Positions 19,161 to 28,534 of a stretch of DNA of 64,000 nucleotides are shown here, in pieces; position 1 is the stretch's first letter, and every line of letters begins with the position of its first letter. Origin of the DNA: Prochlorococcus sp. AG-347-K17 (GTDB taxonomy: Bacteria; Cyanobacteriota; Cyanobacteriia; PCC-6307; Cyanobiaceae); the NCBI GenBank assembly GCA_003281385.1, contig QCCE01000001.1:1-64000 (forward strand). The letters run 5' to 3'. The position numbers and the translations under genes were made by a program. The notes below the pieces were generated by a model. It was not told the origin of the DNA and made no database searches. It was given only the letters and a program-made list of their open reading frames with translations.

Positions 19161-22100
19161 TTATTTCTTTAATGCATTTATTAGAGGACCATATAATCTG
19201 TATGATAATTGATCAAAATTATTATTTCCAAAAAAGAAATCTGGTTCTTTTTCATTACCAAAACACAATTTCATTTCGATATTATCTCTTTCTCCTTTAG
19301 AAAAATTTTTATTACCAATCCATTTATCTGTAAAAGCTTTTTTTTCATTTTTTGATTTTATTTTTGCTTCTACATATTTATAAGCGCTTTCTGGAGGAAT
19401 AGGTAAACATTTTTCAGAATAATTTTTAAAAATATTTATGTAATCCTCCAAAATTATATTTGATTCAGTTGCTCCGGGTGATTGAATAATTTGTGATTTA
19501 TAATTATTTTCTGTTCTAAAAATTACTTTAGTCCTTTTTATATTCCTCTTTAAAGAAGAAATAAAGAGTAATTTTATCCAAGCCTCAGTCAAACGACTTA
19601 AATTTAACTTCGCATTAATTAATTCAATTACGGTGTCATCAGTGATTAAATATTCTTCTTTATTCGCATTTAACTTAATATATATTTTATTAATCTTATT
19701 ATGTTGATTCAAACTCGCAGATAGACTGCTTAATAAGTCTTTGATTTCTTTTTCTTTTGTAAAAATACTATTTTTGGGCATAATAATACCATTTTGAGAC
19801 AACTGATCATTAATATTTAATTCATTTAAATCATCAATAATATTATGATTATCAATCTCTACTTGCTGGATTATTTTTGTAATTAGTTGCGACTTTTGCA
19901 GATTGCTTACATACTCCTCGTCTGGATGATGAATAAATATTTCCCTGGGAGAAATATTGTTTTTATTAAGCCAATATTTTTGTGGAGTCTTGAACCAATA
20001 AATCAATTCTGATAATTTGTAATTTTTAATATCAGATTTTTTTTCATTCCAATTTACATTTTCTATTAAAGAATAATTACTTTTAACAATCTTAGATTTA
20101 TCAAGATCAATTATTTCATTTTTATTTAAATCAGAATTTTTAATTATTAGTTCTCTTTGGCTTTGGTTTAAGAAACTTTCAAAAAAAGAAATTAACTCTT
20201 TTACAGGAAAAGAAACATCTAATTTTTTATTATCTTTATCATTTTTTACCCAAGTAACTATAAATTTATCTCTGCAGGCAATTAACAACTCTAGAAATGC
20301 ATATTTCTCTCTTTCAAAAACAGATGGATCACCTAAATGATATTTGTTTTTTAATAAATTAATGTTTTCACTCTTTGGTAATTTTGGATAATTAACACTA
20401 TTCATGTCTATTAGAAAGATAACCTTATGTGGAATATGCCTTGAATTCTCAATATCACTTACTAGGATCTGGTTTAATCGTGATTTACTTTGAAATTTAA
20501 CTTTATTTATGCAAGAAATTAATATTTCTCTAAAAACTTTTAACAAGATAAGATCATCAGGTATTAAAGATATTGCGTGATTATCAAGAATTCTATTTAT
20601 TTCACTTATTTCTAAATTGAAATTTGCATTAGAATCAGCAATACTTTTTAATATAAACTTTATCTTTTCAACCCAATTTGAGTAAGAAAAAGATCCCCTT
20701 ATCAAATTAATATATTTTTTTAAATGAATTAATATTTTAACCCATTTATTCAAATCCAAACTTATATTTTTATAGCTAAATGGTTTTAAATTTAAAGTAG
20801 TTAAATTTACTTCTTTGTCATAAATTAAGCCTAAAGTAATTCTATTTATACACCAATCTAGAGTATTTTTCTCTTCACCTAATCTTTCTTTATCATCTAA
20901 TCCCCAATGAAACCCCGCTTGGGTAAGTAAGAAAATAATTTCATCCTTCTCAGTAATATTAAAATCAAAAATGTTCTGAGTTACTTTTTTCGAAAGAATA
21001 TAATCTATTTTTTCAAGTGTAATTTTTTCACTTGCTATTTCAGTGATGTCAATTAGAAATTCATAAATGCCTGAAAAGTCATGATTATCCTCATCAATAA
21101 AAAAATAAGGAATCTTTTCACCATTAATTAACTCATTATTAAAGATATACCTTAGATAAGGTTTAATTAAATTAGTTTGTGGAGATAAAACAGCAATATC
21201 ACTATATTTAATATTCTCGCAAGAATTTATTATTTCTATAATTTTATTTCTTAAAAATTCAAATTGACTATTCTGATTAAAATGCTCACAAAGTAATATT
21301 GAATCATCCCTTTCACTTAACATAAAATTAACGCTATTATTATCAATTAGTCTTTTTTGTATTTGATTAAGAAGAGGAATATCTTTCTTATTATGAAAAT
21401 TAGTTGTTGGATCGAGATAAATAAGATTATTTTTTAAATTTATACCTTCTTTATAAATATTTTCATCAATTAATTTCTGAAAGTTTGCTCCAAATTTACC
21501 AAATATTTTCTCTATATTTGTATTATTTAAATTCAATTTACTTTCATTATCACCAAATTCCAACTCACCTTCAAGACAATTTATTCTATTCCATAAATCT
21601 TCTCCAGGAGATAATAAATACAAATTTACCTTAATAAATTTTGAAAGTTCTGAATAAAAATTTATATGTAGTTTAGATAAGTTATTATCTGAAAAAATAT
21701 AAATTTGATTTGGTACTTGAAATTGAACGTTTTTAATTTTTCTTAAATTCTTTATTACTTCAATCATGTATAAACATGATGGCTTTTCAGATATCTTTTC
21801 CTCTAATAATTTATATAAAATAGGTTGCCAAAATTGATCTGAGTTTAAATTCTTAAATAGATTAGATGAATTAATTTCATATCTATTCCATTGAGCAATC
21901 ATTTCAGGTCTAAAAATCAGATAATCAATAAAATTATTCGTGATCTTTTTTGTCAGATTGTATAAGTCTCCATCAATTGTCTTTTTATTATCCAAATATT
22001 TTTTTATCCAATTTCTAAGCGGAAATGATTCTTTAAAGCTATTTAATTCTTCCAAGGAATCAATAATGCCCCATTTAATTGACTCAAAATTCCATGCGCT

Positions 22101-22343
22101 CATATCAATTTCAGGGAAAAAATTTGTCAATAAAGATTCGGTATAAGTTGATATTGTCTTTAATTCATAAAGAGCACTTATTTTGTTTTTTATAGTTATT
22201 TGTTCACGTAACCAATTCCCCAAAAAGTAATTGGGGACTACTATCTCTAATTTCTCATATATAGGCGGAGGACATATTTTTAAATCCTCTGCTAACAGCT
22301 CACTAATTACTTCAATTTTATTTGACTTATAAAGATTGAGCAA
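19161..22343 (-). CDS. recC: Exodeoxyribonuclease V gamma subunit RecC
   Basis: 1060-residue RecC, the Chi-reading subunit. The sequence is strongly divergent, but the frame has the RecC start LYKSNKIEVISELLAEDL, the motif VVPNYFLGNWLREQI, the inactivated helicase-like region DIAVLSPQTNLIKPYLRYIF, and HKVIFLIDMNSVNYPK. The C-terminus has the nuclease-like fold region without catalytic residues, as in RecC. Context decides the call: it precedes a methyltransferase, recB and recD on one strand. The gap to ycf54 upstream is 17 bp. Confidence 0.9.
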   Translation of the reverse strand: MLNLYKSNKIEVISELLAEDLKICPPPIYEKLEIVVPNYFLGNWLREQITIKNKISALYELKTISTYTESLLTNFFPEIDMSAWNFESIKWGIIDSLEELNSFKESFPLRNWIKKYLDNKKTIDGDLYNLTKKITNNFIDYLIFRPEMIAQWNRYEINSSNLFKNLNSDQFWQPILYKLLEEKISEKPSCLYMIEVIKNLRKIKNVQFQVPNQIYIFSDNNLSKLHINFYSELSKFIKVNLYLLSPGEDLWNRINCLEGELEFGDNESKLNLNNTNIEKIFGKFGANFQKLIDENIYKEGINLKNNLIYLDPTTNFHNKKDIPLLNQIQKRLIDNNSVNFMLSERDDSILLCEHFNQNSQFEFLRNKIIEIINSCENIKYSDIAVLSPQTNLIKPYLRYIFNNELINGEKIPYFFIDEDNHDFSGIYEFLIDITEIASEKITLEKIDYILSKKVTQNIFDFNITEKDEIIFLLTQAGFHWGLDDKERLGEEKNTLDWCINRITLGLIYDKEVNLTTLNLKPFSYKNISLDLNKWVKILIHLKKYINLIRGSFSYSNWVEKIKFILKSIADSNANFNLEISEINRILDNHAISLIPDDLILLKVFREILISCINKVKFQSKSRLNQILVSDIENSRHIPHKVIFLIDMNSVNYPKLPKSENINLLKNKYHLGDPSVFEREKYAFLELLIACRDKFIVTWVKNDKDNKKLDVSFPVKELISFFESFLNQSQRELIIKNSDLNKNEIIDLDKSKIVKSNYSLIENVNWNEKKSDIKNYKLSELIYWFKTPQKYWLNKNNISPREIFIHHPDEEYVSNLQKSQLITKIIQQVEIDNHNIIDDLNELNINDQLSQNGIIMPKNSIFTKEKEIKDLLSSLSASLNQHNKINKIYIKLNANKEEYLITDDTVIELINAKLNLSRLTEAWIKLLFISSLKRNIKRTKVIFRTENNYKSQIIQSPGATESNIILEDYINIFKNYSEKCLPIPPESAYKYVEAKIKSKNEKKAFTDKWIGNKNFSKGERDNIEMKLCFGNEKEPDFFFGNNNFDQLSYRLYGPLINALKK

Positions 22344-22360
22344 TTTACTAGATGGTTATA

Positions 22361-22678
22361 TTACTCAACTTTAAATGGATCAATTATTTCTGCATTAGGA
22401 CATTCGAATTCCCCCACAGCAACAAACTCTAAACGAAGCTTTAAGAAAGTTATAAATTTTTTATCAGTCGATAAAACAACTGCTGGGATAGATGGAATTT
22501 TTGCTTTTAAATCAGCAAATTGGGTGGTTTGTAAAAATGATGGATTTTTTAAGAGCCAAAAATCTATTTCTTTATTATTTTCTTCATAGTTCCTGATCCT
22601 CTCTTTCAAAATTTCATCAAGTGGTTCTTCAACTGTTAAAAACTTTTCACTTGCTGCAACGAAAAAGTATGTTGTCAT
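22361..22678 (-). CDS. ycf54: Ycf54, Mg-protoporphyrin IX monomethylester cyclase subunit
   Basis: A 105-residue protein of the Ycf54 (DUF2488) family, needed with AcsF for ring E formation in chlorophyll synthesis. It starts TTYFFVAASEKFL and has the family core NNKEIDFWLLKNPSFL and FITFLKLRLEFVAVGEFE. It is encoded between pdxJ (8 bp) and recC (17 bp), so it may share a transcript with them. Assignment rests on recognition of the family pattern. Confidence 0.88.
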   Translation of the reverse strand: MTTYFFVAASEKFLTVEEPLDEILKERIRNYEENNKEIDFWLLKNPSFLQTTQFADLKAKIPSIPAVVLSTDKKFITFLKLRLEFVAVGEFECPNAEIIDPFKVE

Positions 22679-22686
22679 TTTGAAAT

Positions 22687-23403
22687 TTAATTTGATGTGA
22701 TAAGAGACTTCATTTCACGTACAGACTTTTCTAATCCTATCGCTAAAGCCCTTGCAACAATACTATGACCTATGTTCAACTCATTCATATTGTTAATTGA
22801 TGCAATTTTTTTAACATTATTGTAGTTCAGGCCATGACCAGCATTAACAATTAATCCAAGATCATTTGCTAAATATGAAGACTCTATAATCCTTTGGAGT
22901 TCTTTATATTGTTCAGATCCCGATAGTTCAGCATATTTCCCAGTATGTAATTCTATAAAATCAAAGCCTATTTCTTTGGAATAATTTATCTGTTCACCAA
23001 GAGGATCAATAAATGCGCTTACTTCTATATTTGAATCCTTTAAATTCCCAACAGCCTTCTTAAGGTATTGCACATTACTTTTTAAATCCAACCCGCCTTC
23101 AGTAGTAACTTCCTCTCTTTTCTCAGGTACGAGCGTTACATAATCCGGAAGAATTTTTTTGGCAATTTCTAACATTTCTGCTGTAGCAGCCATCTCTAAA
23201 TTGAGTTTTGTTTTTATAGTCTCTTTCAGAAGGAATACGTCCCTATCTTGTATGTGTCTTCTATCTTCTCTGAGATGCACCGTTATGGAATCTGCCCCTC
23301 CTAACTCAGCTAAAAAAGCAAATTGCACAGGGTCAGGCTCGACAGTTTTCCTTGCTTGCCTTACATTTGCAATATGATCAATGTTTACTCCTAAAGTAGC
23401 CAT
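22687..23403 (-). CDS. pdxJ: Pyridoxine 5'-phosphate synthase
   Basis: Condenses 1-deoxyxylulose 5-phosphate with aminoacetone phosphate to form pyridoxine 5'-phosphate. I place the start at ATG 23401-23403 ([20 protein letters not shown]), giving 238 residues, the family norm. A longer frame upstream adds 46 residues that do not belong to the family. Motifs: [80 protein letters not shown]. Divergent from plsC with about 100 bp between. Confidence 0.95.
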   Translation of the reverse strand: MATLGVNIDHIANVRQARKTVEPDPVQFAFLAELGGADSITVHLREDRRHIQDRDVFLLKETIKTKLNLEMAATAEMLEIAKKILPDYVTLVPEKREEVTTEGGLDLKSNVQYLKKAVGNLKDSNIEVSAFIDPLGEQINYSKEIGFDFIELHTGKYAELSGSEQYKELQRIIESSYLANDLGLIVNAGHGLNYNNVKKIASINNMNELNIGHSIVARALAIGLEKSVREMKSLITSN

Positions 23404-23503
23404 AATTTTGAAAATCTTAGTTTCTAGACAATCTAGTAACCGCCCAATAATAGCTAATAAAAAAAGGCAAACACTTAGATTATTAACATATAATAAATAG
23501 AAC

Positions 23504-24178
23504 TTGAACAAGAATTCCTTAAATATTTGGCATAAAATCAACCCTATATTGGGATTTATTGCAATGTTCGTTACTCAGGATGTTGTTTTGAGATTCTTTT
23601 TTAGAAAAAAGAAAATATTAAAAAATGGTTTTTCGATTCCCATAAATTCCTCTATCATTCTAGCTCCAACCCACAGATCAAGATGGGACGGATTAATACT
23701 CACAATGGCGATGGGTAGAAGAGTAACAAAAAAGGATTGTAGATTTATGGTTACCAAATCCGAAATGACAGGCATACAAGGTTGGTTTTTAAAAAGACTT
23801 GGATGTTTTTCAATAAATCAATTATCGCCTTCTCTCTCAGCTTTAAGATATGCGATTGATCTTATAGAAAAAGGAGAACAACTAGTTGTTTTCCCCGAAG
23901 GAAAGATTAATAGATATGGAAAAAAATTAGTTCTTAAGGAAGGACTATATAGATTAGCTAGATTAGCTACAAAAAAAACAACCTCCATTATTATTATTCC
24001 AATTGGAATTGCTTACAGCAAAATACCTCCGAACTTTAGGGGCGAATTTTGTTTATCCTTTGGAAAACCAATCTCAATTAATAATTACTCAAACTTTAAT
24101 ATTAAGGACTTTAATAAATTTCTAAATGAAAAAATGATTCAAGAGGAAGAAAAAGCATTAAAAAATTTAGGTAGATGA
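23504..24178 (+). CDS. plsC: 1-acyl-sn-glycerol-3-phosphate acyltransferase
   Basis: Phospholipid/glycolipid acyltransferase with the HX4D motif THRSRWDG (His about 57) and the [12 protein letters not shown] block; [11 protein letters not shown] is block IV. The start used is TTG 23504; the next in-frame ATG (MFVTQDVV, about residue 21) would remove a normally conserved N-terminal stretch. 224 residues. It heads a plus-strand run plsC - unknown - bolA - grxD. Confidence 0.88.
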   Translation: MNKNSLNIWHKINPILGFIAMFVTQDVVLRFFFRKKKILKNGFSIPINSSIILAPTHRSRWDGLILTMAMGRRVTKKDCRFMVTKSEMTGIQGWFLKRLGCFSINQLSPSLSALRYAIDLIEKGEQLVVFPEGKINRYGKKLVLKEGLYRLARLATKKTTSIIIIPIGIAYSKIPPNFRGEFCLSFGKPISINNYSNFNIKDFNKFLNEKMIQEEEKALKNLGR

Positions 24179-24221
24179 ATCTTCAATAAGTTACTATGAA
24201 TTTTAATAATTGAAAAAGAAA

Positions 24222-24737
24222 ATGAAATTCTTAAAATTAATCCCAATTTTATTTATATTTTTTGGGAATGCACCCTACAAAAATGAAGTTCATGCAGAAA
24301 TAAAGAATCCAGAAGACTTCAGAGTACTCTCAAATGAGAGTAAAAAGCTTTCCATCTCAAACGTTGAATATTTTATAAAAGAAGGTGATAAATATATTAA
24401 AAGCGGGGATTTTGAAAAAGCTAAGGATTTTTATTTAGATGCTAGAAAATTAGCAAAGCAACTTGCGTCTTTTTATTCTGATCTAAATTCATCCTTCAAA
24501 GGAGTTGATGCCAGAATACCAAATGAAATGCAAAGGAAAGGAAAGGAAACATTACAAATTTTGGCAGAGTCAAATGAGAGACTAGCATCCATGTATATAA
24601 AAACTGAAAAGCCTGAGGTTGCAGTACCCTTACTTGTTGAGACAATTAGAATAATGTCACCTTATAGTCCAGAAGGTAAAGAAGCTTATGAAAGGTTGAT
24701 CCAACTAGGATTTGTTGAGACAAAATACAAAGGTTAA
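24222..24737 (+). CDS. Exported protein with TPR-like helical repeats, unknown function
   Basis: The start is put at ATG 24222 (MKFLKLIPILFIFFGNAPY), which gives a clean signal peptide; a TTG four codons upstream is possible. The mature 150 residues contain a TPR-like unit (YIKSGDFEKAKDFYLDARKLA) and a second helical pair (ASMYIKTEKPEVAVPLLVETIRIM). Probably periplasmic or lumenal. No catalytic motif seen. It lies 11 bp before bolA. Confidence 0.75.
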   Translation: MKFLKLIPILFIFFGNAPYKNEVHAEIKNPEDFRVLSNESKKLSISNVEYFIKEGDKYIKSGDFEKAKDFYLDARKLAKQLASFYSDLNSSFKGVDARIPNEMQRKGKETLQILAESNERLASMYIKTEKPEVAVPLLVETIRIMSPYSPEGKEAYERLIQLGFVETKYKG

Positions 24738-24748
24738 TAAAATTAATT

Positions 24749-24979
24749 ATGATTACAAAAGCAAAGGTCATTAATTTAATCACTAAAAAAATTCCAAGTT
24801 CCAAAGTTTTTGTTGAAAACCTTAAGGGAAATGATCATTTACAAGTAACTGTAATTGCATCTGAATTCAATGGATTATCATTAGTTAAACAACACCAGCT
24901 AGTCTATTCTGCTTTGAAGGAAGAATTAGCTTCAGAGGCTATCCATGCACTGGCATTAAAAACAGAAACTCCAAATTAA
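24749..24979 (+). CDS. BolA-family protein
   Basis: A 76-residue BolA/YrbA-like protein with core DHLQVTVIASEFNGLSLVKQHQLVYSALKEEL, ending IHALALKTETP (the His in IHAL is the conserved Fe-S ligand). BolA proteins pair with monothiol glutaredoxins to hold a shared [2Fe-2S] cluster. The next gene, 3 bp away, is exactly such a glutaredoxin. Confidence 0.92.
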   Translation: MITKAKVINLITKKIPSSKVFVENLKGNDHLQVTVIASEFNGLSLVKQHQLVYSALKEELASEAIHALALKTETPN

Positions 24980-24982
24980 ATT

Positions 24983-25306
24983 ATGGACAAACTAACAAAA
25001 GATAAAATACAAAAACTGATTGATTCTAATCCAATAATGGTTTTCATGAAAGGGACAAAATTAATGCCTCAATGCGGATTTTCCAACAATGTAGTGCAAA
25101 TACTAAATTCTCTTGGAGTAAAATTTGTGACGTTTGATGTTTTAAGTGATTTTGCTATACGAGAAGGTATTAAAGAATATTCAGATTGGCCAACAATTCC
25201 GCAAGTTTACCTAAAAGGAGAGTTTCTTGGAGGCTCAGACATTCTTATTGAGATGTACAACTCAGGAACCCTTAAAGAAAAAATAGAAATTGAATTAGCG
25301 TCTTAA
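24983..25306 (+). CDS. grxD: Monothiol glutaredoxin (Grx4/GrxD type)
   Basis: 107-residue CGFS-type glutaredoxin. [19 protein letters not shown] contains the CGFS active site (Cys about residue 31). [19 protein letters not shown] contains the cis-Pro and the GG-D glutathione site. It carries and transfers [2Fe-2S] clusters with BolA, encoded immediately upstream. Confidence 0.96.
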   Translation: MDKLTKDKIQKLIDSNPIMVFMKGTKLMPQCGFSNNVVQILNSLGVKFVTFDVLSDFAIREGIKEYSDWPTIPQVYLKGEFLGGSDILIEMYNSGTLKEKIEIELAS

Positions 25307-25354
25307 GACAATTAGTAAGTATAAATACTGAATTGATTAATAAAAATTAATATT

Positions 25355-25624
25355 TTAAATCCTTTTTTTATCAAAAAAGCCTTTATTTCCATTCCCCTCT
25401 GGATCAATAAAACTTGACGGATCTAGAATCCATCTTTCAATTAATCTTTCTAATTTTTTTTGATCATTTTGCTCTAAACCATTGCAATTCCTTAAGGCTT
25501 GGAGATAACCATCACTATATAATTTAAGATCAGATGGCGTATGAAAACGAGTAACTAGGTCCTGGAGATTATCGCAAATTGATTGAAAATGGCGAATTGC
25601 TTTAGGATTTTCAAACGATGTCAT
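25355..25624 (-). CDS. Small conserved cyanobacterial protein (DUF6761-like)
   Basis: 89-residue soluble, helical protein (AIRHFQSICDNLQDLVTRF, LQALRNCNGLEQNDQKKLERLIERWILDPSSFI). It resembles a widely conserved cyanobacterial family of unknown role, probably DUF6761; the family number is from memory. Convergent with grxD and divergent from the response-regulator gene. Confidence 0.75.
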   Translation of the reverse strand: MTSFENPKAIRHFQSICDNLQDLVTRFHTPSDLKLYSDGYLQALRNCNGLEQNDQKKLERLIERWILDPSSFIDPEGNGNKGFFDKKRI

Positions 25625-25709
25625 AATTCGATAGATTCTGATTTTTATTTAGCATTTGTTATACCTTATTAAGGATGACCAAAAATGCCCGGCAAAACAG
25701 TAATTAAGA

Positions 25710-26447
25710 ATGCAATCAACTGAGCAAATCTTAGCTTCAACTCCTGGCAGTTCACAATTGCCTCAGAGCTCTCAGACTCCTTCAAGAGTTCTAGTTGTTG
25801 AACCTCACCCCACACTTAGAACTGTCCTTGTGCAAAGGCTTCGTCAAGATGGCCATTTAGCTGCGGCAGTAGGTACAGCTGCAGAAGCTGTTGACTTATG
25901 TAGAGAACAGTCACCTGACCTATTAGTTAGCGCAGAAATCCTCGATCAGAATACTGCAATGAGACTCGCCCAACAATTGGGGTGCGCTGTAATAGTTTTA
26001 ACGGCAAGATCAGGTGTTGAAGCATTAGTTAATTTGTTAGATGAAGGGGCAGATGATGTTCTTAGAAAACCATTTGGTCTAGAAGAGCTTGCAGCTAGAT
26101 GTAGAACTCTTTTAAAAAGAGGGAGAATTGGATTACAAGAAAAGGTTGAGGTTGGCCCACTAGAGGTTCATCTTCTTTTAAGACAGGTAACTCTTAGCGA
26201 GAAGCCCGTAGAATTAAGCCCTAGAGAGTTTGCACTACTATGCGCTCTCTTAATGCCGCCTGGCATGGTTAGGAGCCGACAAGAGCTTCTGAGAATGGCC
26301 TGGCCGCCCTTCAGCGGGGGTCCTAGGTCTGTAGATACTCAGGTGTTAACTCTTCGTAGAAAATTAGAACAGGCAGGCTTGGGAGAAGGTGGTGGTATAA
26401 CCACTGTTAGACAACAAGGTTATAGATTCAGTATTGATAATATTTAG
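25710..26447 (+). CDS. OmpR-family DNA-binding regulator with a degenerate receiver domain
   Basis: 245 residues: a receiver-like domain (about 27-138) and a winged-helix DNA-binding domain (about 145-242, ending GGITTVRQQGYRFSI). The receiver keeps Thr (VLTAR) and Lys (LRKPF), but the acidic pocket is EP rather than DD (VVEPHPTLR). The expected phospho-acceptor Asp position in PDLLVSAEILD is Ala. It is therefore unlikely to be phosphorylated in the usual way. Its coding region is visibly more GC-rich than the neighbours. The first 25 residues are a Ser/Gln/Pro-rich tail. Confidence 0.88.
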   Translation: MQSTEQILASTPGSSQLPQSSQTPSRVLVVEPHPTLRTVLVQRLRQDGHLAAAVGTAAEAVDLCREQSPDLLVSAEILDQNTAMRLAQQLGCAVIVLTARSGVEALVNLLDEGADDVLRKPFGLEELAARCRTLLKRGRIGLQEKVEVGPLEVHLLLRQVTLSEKPVELSPREFALLCALLMPPGMVRSRQELLRMAWPPFSGGPRSVDTQVLTLRRKLEQAGLGEGGGITTVRQQGYRFSIDNI

Positions 26448-26950
26448 CTTAAAAAAGCGAAAATCTCCCCAGCAATCATTATTATTGAAATTAAAGTCAA
26501 TAACTTATAAGTCCATAGTGGTGATATATAAGATATTTCATTAATATCAATCCCAGTATTACTAGAAACAATTAATAAAAATTTTTCAAATTTTTCCACT
26601 CTTTGTGGAACAAGAAAGTTTTCACCTTGATGGGTATTAAAGTAATAAACTTTACTTCCCTGACTCGTTGGTAAAGATTTGATTAACTTAATATCTTTCC
26701 AAGAAATCTCCCAATTTTTTTTTCCTAAGAATTTCGAAATAAAGCTTGTTTTATATAAAATTTTATTATTAGAAGTTTCTACGTAATCACTAGTGATATT
26801 GATTATCAAATAAAGTCCTAGGGCAAATACTATAATAGAGGCGATTTTTAATTTTTCGATTGAAATAAATGGTAAAGGAATTGTAAGCGCTAAATAAAGA
26901 CTAATTAACGAACTTTTCACAAAAAAAAGAGTTTTAAATTTTTCTATCAT
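26444..26950 (-). CDS. Membrane protein with PH-like domain, unknown function
   Basis: 168 residues: an N-terminal helical hairpin (SLISLYLALTIPLPFI, ASIIVFALGLYLIINI), a middle soluble domain resembling a bacterial PH-like segment (KNWEISWKDIKLIKSLPTSQGSKVYYF), and a C-terminal helix (LLTLISIIMIAGEIFAF). It lies 15 bp downstream of crtH on the same strand and overlaps the end of the regulator gene by 4 bp. Function not recognised. Confidence 0.7.
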   Translation of the reverse strand: MIEKFKTLFFVKSSLISLYLALTIPLPFISIEKLKIASIIVFALGLYLIINITSDYVETSNNKILYKTSFISKFLGKKNWEISWKDIKLIKSLPTSQGSKVYYFNTHQGENFLVPQRVEKFEKFLLIVSSNTGIDINEISYISPLWTYKLLTLISIIMIAGEIFAFLS

Positions 26951-26965
26951 TTCAAAAGGATCCTT

Positions 26966-28510
26966 TTAATCGGGCAATTTAAAATTGTTTATGTTTAACT
27001 TTGCACCTATTTTATGAGCGCATGCGTATCCACTAAAAGCAACTGCATTTAGGCCTTGGCCAGGAAAGCATGAATCCCCTACACAATAAAGGTTTTGAAT
27101 TTTTGTAGTGTTAAAAGGCATTGGCAAAAGTCCAAGCAACTTTTTACTGGGAATTGGGCCATAACTACCTTCATATCTTCCGAGAAACTTTTTATGAGTT
27201 TTGGGAGTACCAATTTCTTTGTGGTCAATATTTTGTTCAAGATTAGGAAGAACTGTTGATATTTTTTCAACAAGGAAAGAAAAATATTTTTCTTTCTTTT
27301 GCAAATATTCTTTCCTTGTTAGGCCTTCCCATTCACTCATCGATGAAGGAGTAAATGCATGCACGATATGTTTACCTTCAGGAGCCAAAGACGAGTCAAG
27401 CAAAGTAGGTATAGAAACAAAAATAACTCCCTTTTCGCTTTCTAATTCATCCCAATTTTCAACGATTATATGATGACAATTAAAATTATCGGGTATTAGA
27501 TTTTTTTCTACTCCAAGGTGGATCGAAACAAAAGAAGGTGAAGGTTTATAAGTTTCTGACCACTTATATTCACTTTTTGGCACGTTTTTACTTGAAATTA
27601 ATCCTTTAGTATTATGTTTTAATCCAAATGTATCCCATCTAGTGGAGTTGGATACAATAATATTTGAATATATCTCTTCTCCATTTGAGAGCTTAACTCC
27701 TACCGCTTTCTCATCCTTTAAGAGGATTTCAGTCACATTGGCTTTATATCTTACTTTTCCTCCTAATTTTTCAATACCAGAAACAAACTTCTCTGCTATC
27801 GTTCCAACTCCCCCTTTTGGATAATTTATCCCCCCAGCATGCCTATCTGTAAATACCATTCCCGCATTAATCATGGGAGTTTTTAGAGCTGGCATTACAG
27901 ACCAACAAAAACATTCGATATCGATAAATTTTAAAAGTTCAGGATCTTTTATAAACTTTCTCGCAACATCTCCTACATTTGCGGGTAACCATCTAGCTAA
28001 CCCTAAACAGGATAATGGAGATTTAAAGAAGACTTTAAAAAGATAACTTGGATCCTCTATTGATAAAAGAGGCATTGAATCTAAACATTTAAATACACTG
28101 GCACAAGTATCATAGAAATTCTTGATACCTTTTTTTTCATTGGGAAAACTAGCTGATAATTTGTTTATAAATTGCTCATAATTCTTATCTACAGAAATAT
28201 TAAAGTTATGTGGTAAGTGATATTCCAGTTGAACAGGATCCGGGATAGTTTCGCATTTTTCATTCACATCTTTCAAAGCACGAGTTAATAAATTGGTATA
28301 TCCTTTTTCTCCAAATCCAAAAATCATTGAAGCCCCTACATCAAAGGTATAGCCTTTTCTTTTAAAAGAGCCTCCGCTCCCGCCTGGAATAATATATTTT
28401 TCAAGAACTAATACTTGAGCTCCTTTCGCTGCCAATTGTGAAGCAGTTACTAACCCTCCTATTCCTGAGCCAATAATAATTGCATCGAAGTTTTCCTTAT
28501 TTAATTCCAT
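26966..28510 (-). CDS. crtH: Carotenoid (prolycopene) isomerase CrtH
   Basis: 514-residue FAD/NAD-dependent isomerase of the CRTISO family, converting poly-cis-lycopene to all-trans-lycopene. The FAD-binding motif DAIIIGSGIGGLVTASQLA is followed by VLEKYIIPGGSGGSF. The C-terminal FAD-site block is LYCVGDSCFPGQGLNAVAFSG. Size and the GGSGGSFKRKGYTFDVGASM motif fit CrtH rather than CrtI-type desaturases. The neighbour trmFO ends 24 bp upstream on the same strand. Confidence 0.92.
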   Translation of the reverse strand: MELNKENFDAIIIGSGIGGLVTASQLAAKGAQVLVLEKYIIPGGSGGSFKRKGYTFDVGASMIFGFGEKGYTNLLTRALKDVNEKCETIPDPVQLEYHLPHNFNISVDKNYEQFINKLSASFPNEKKGIKNFYDTCASVFKCLDSMPLLSIEDPSYLFKVFFKSPLSCLGLARWLPANVGDVARKFIKDPELLKFIDIECFCWSVMPALKTPMINAGMVFTDRHAGGINYPKGGVGTIAEKFVSGIEKLGGKVRYKANVTEILLKDEKAVGVKLSNGEEIYSNIIVSNSTRWDTFGLKHNTKGLISSKNVPKSEYKWSETYKPSPSFVSIHLGVEKNLIPDNFNCHHIIVENWDELESEKGVIFVSIPTLLDSSLAPEGKHIVHAFTPSSMSEWEGLTRKEYLQKKEKYFSFLVEKISTVLPNLEQNIDHKEIGTPKTHKKFLGRYEGSYGPIPSKKLLGLLPMPFNTTKIQNLYCVGDSCFPGQGLNAVAFSGYACAHKIGAKLNINNFKLPD

Positions 28511-28534
28511 TTTTTGGATCCTTAATAGTTAATC

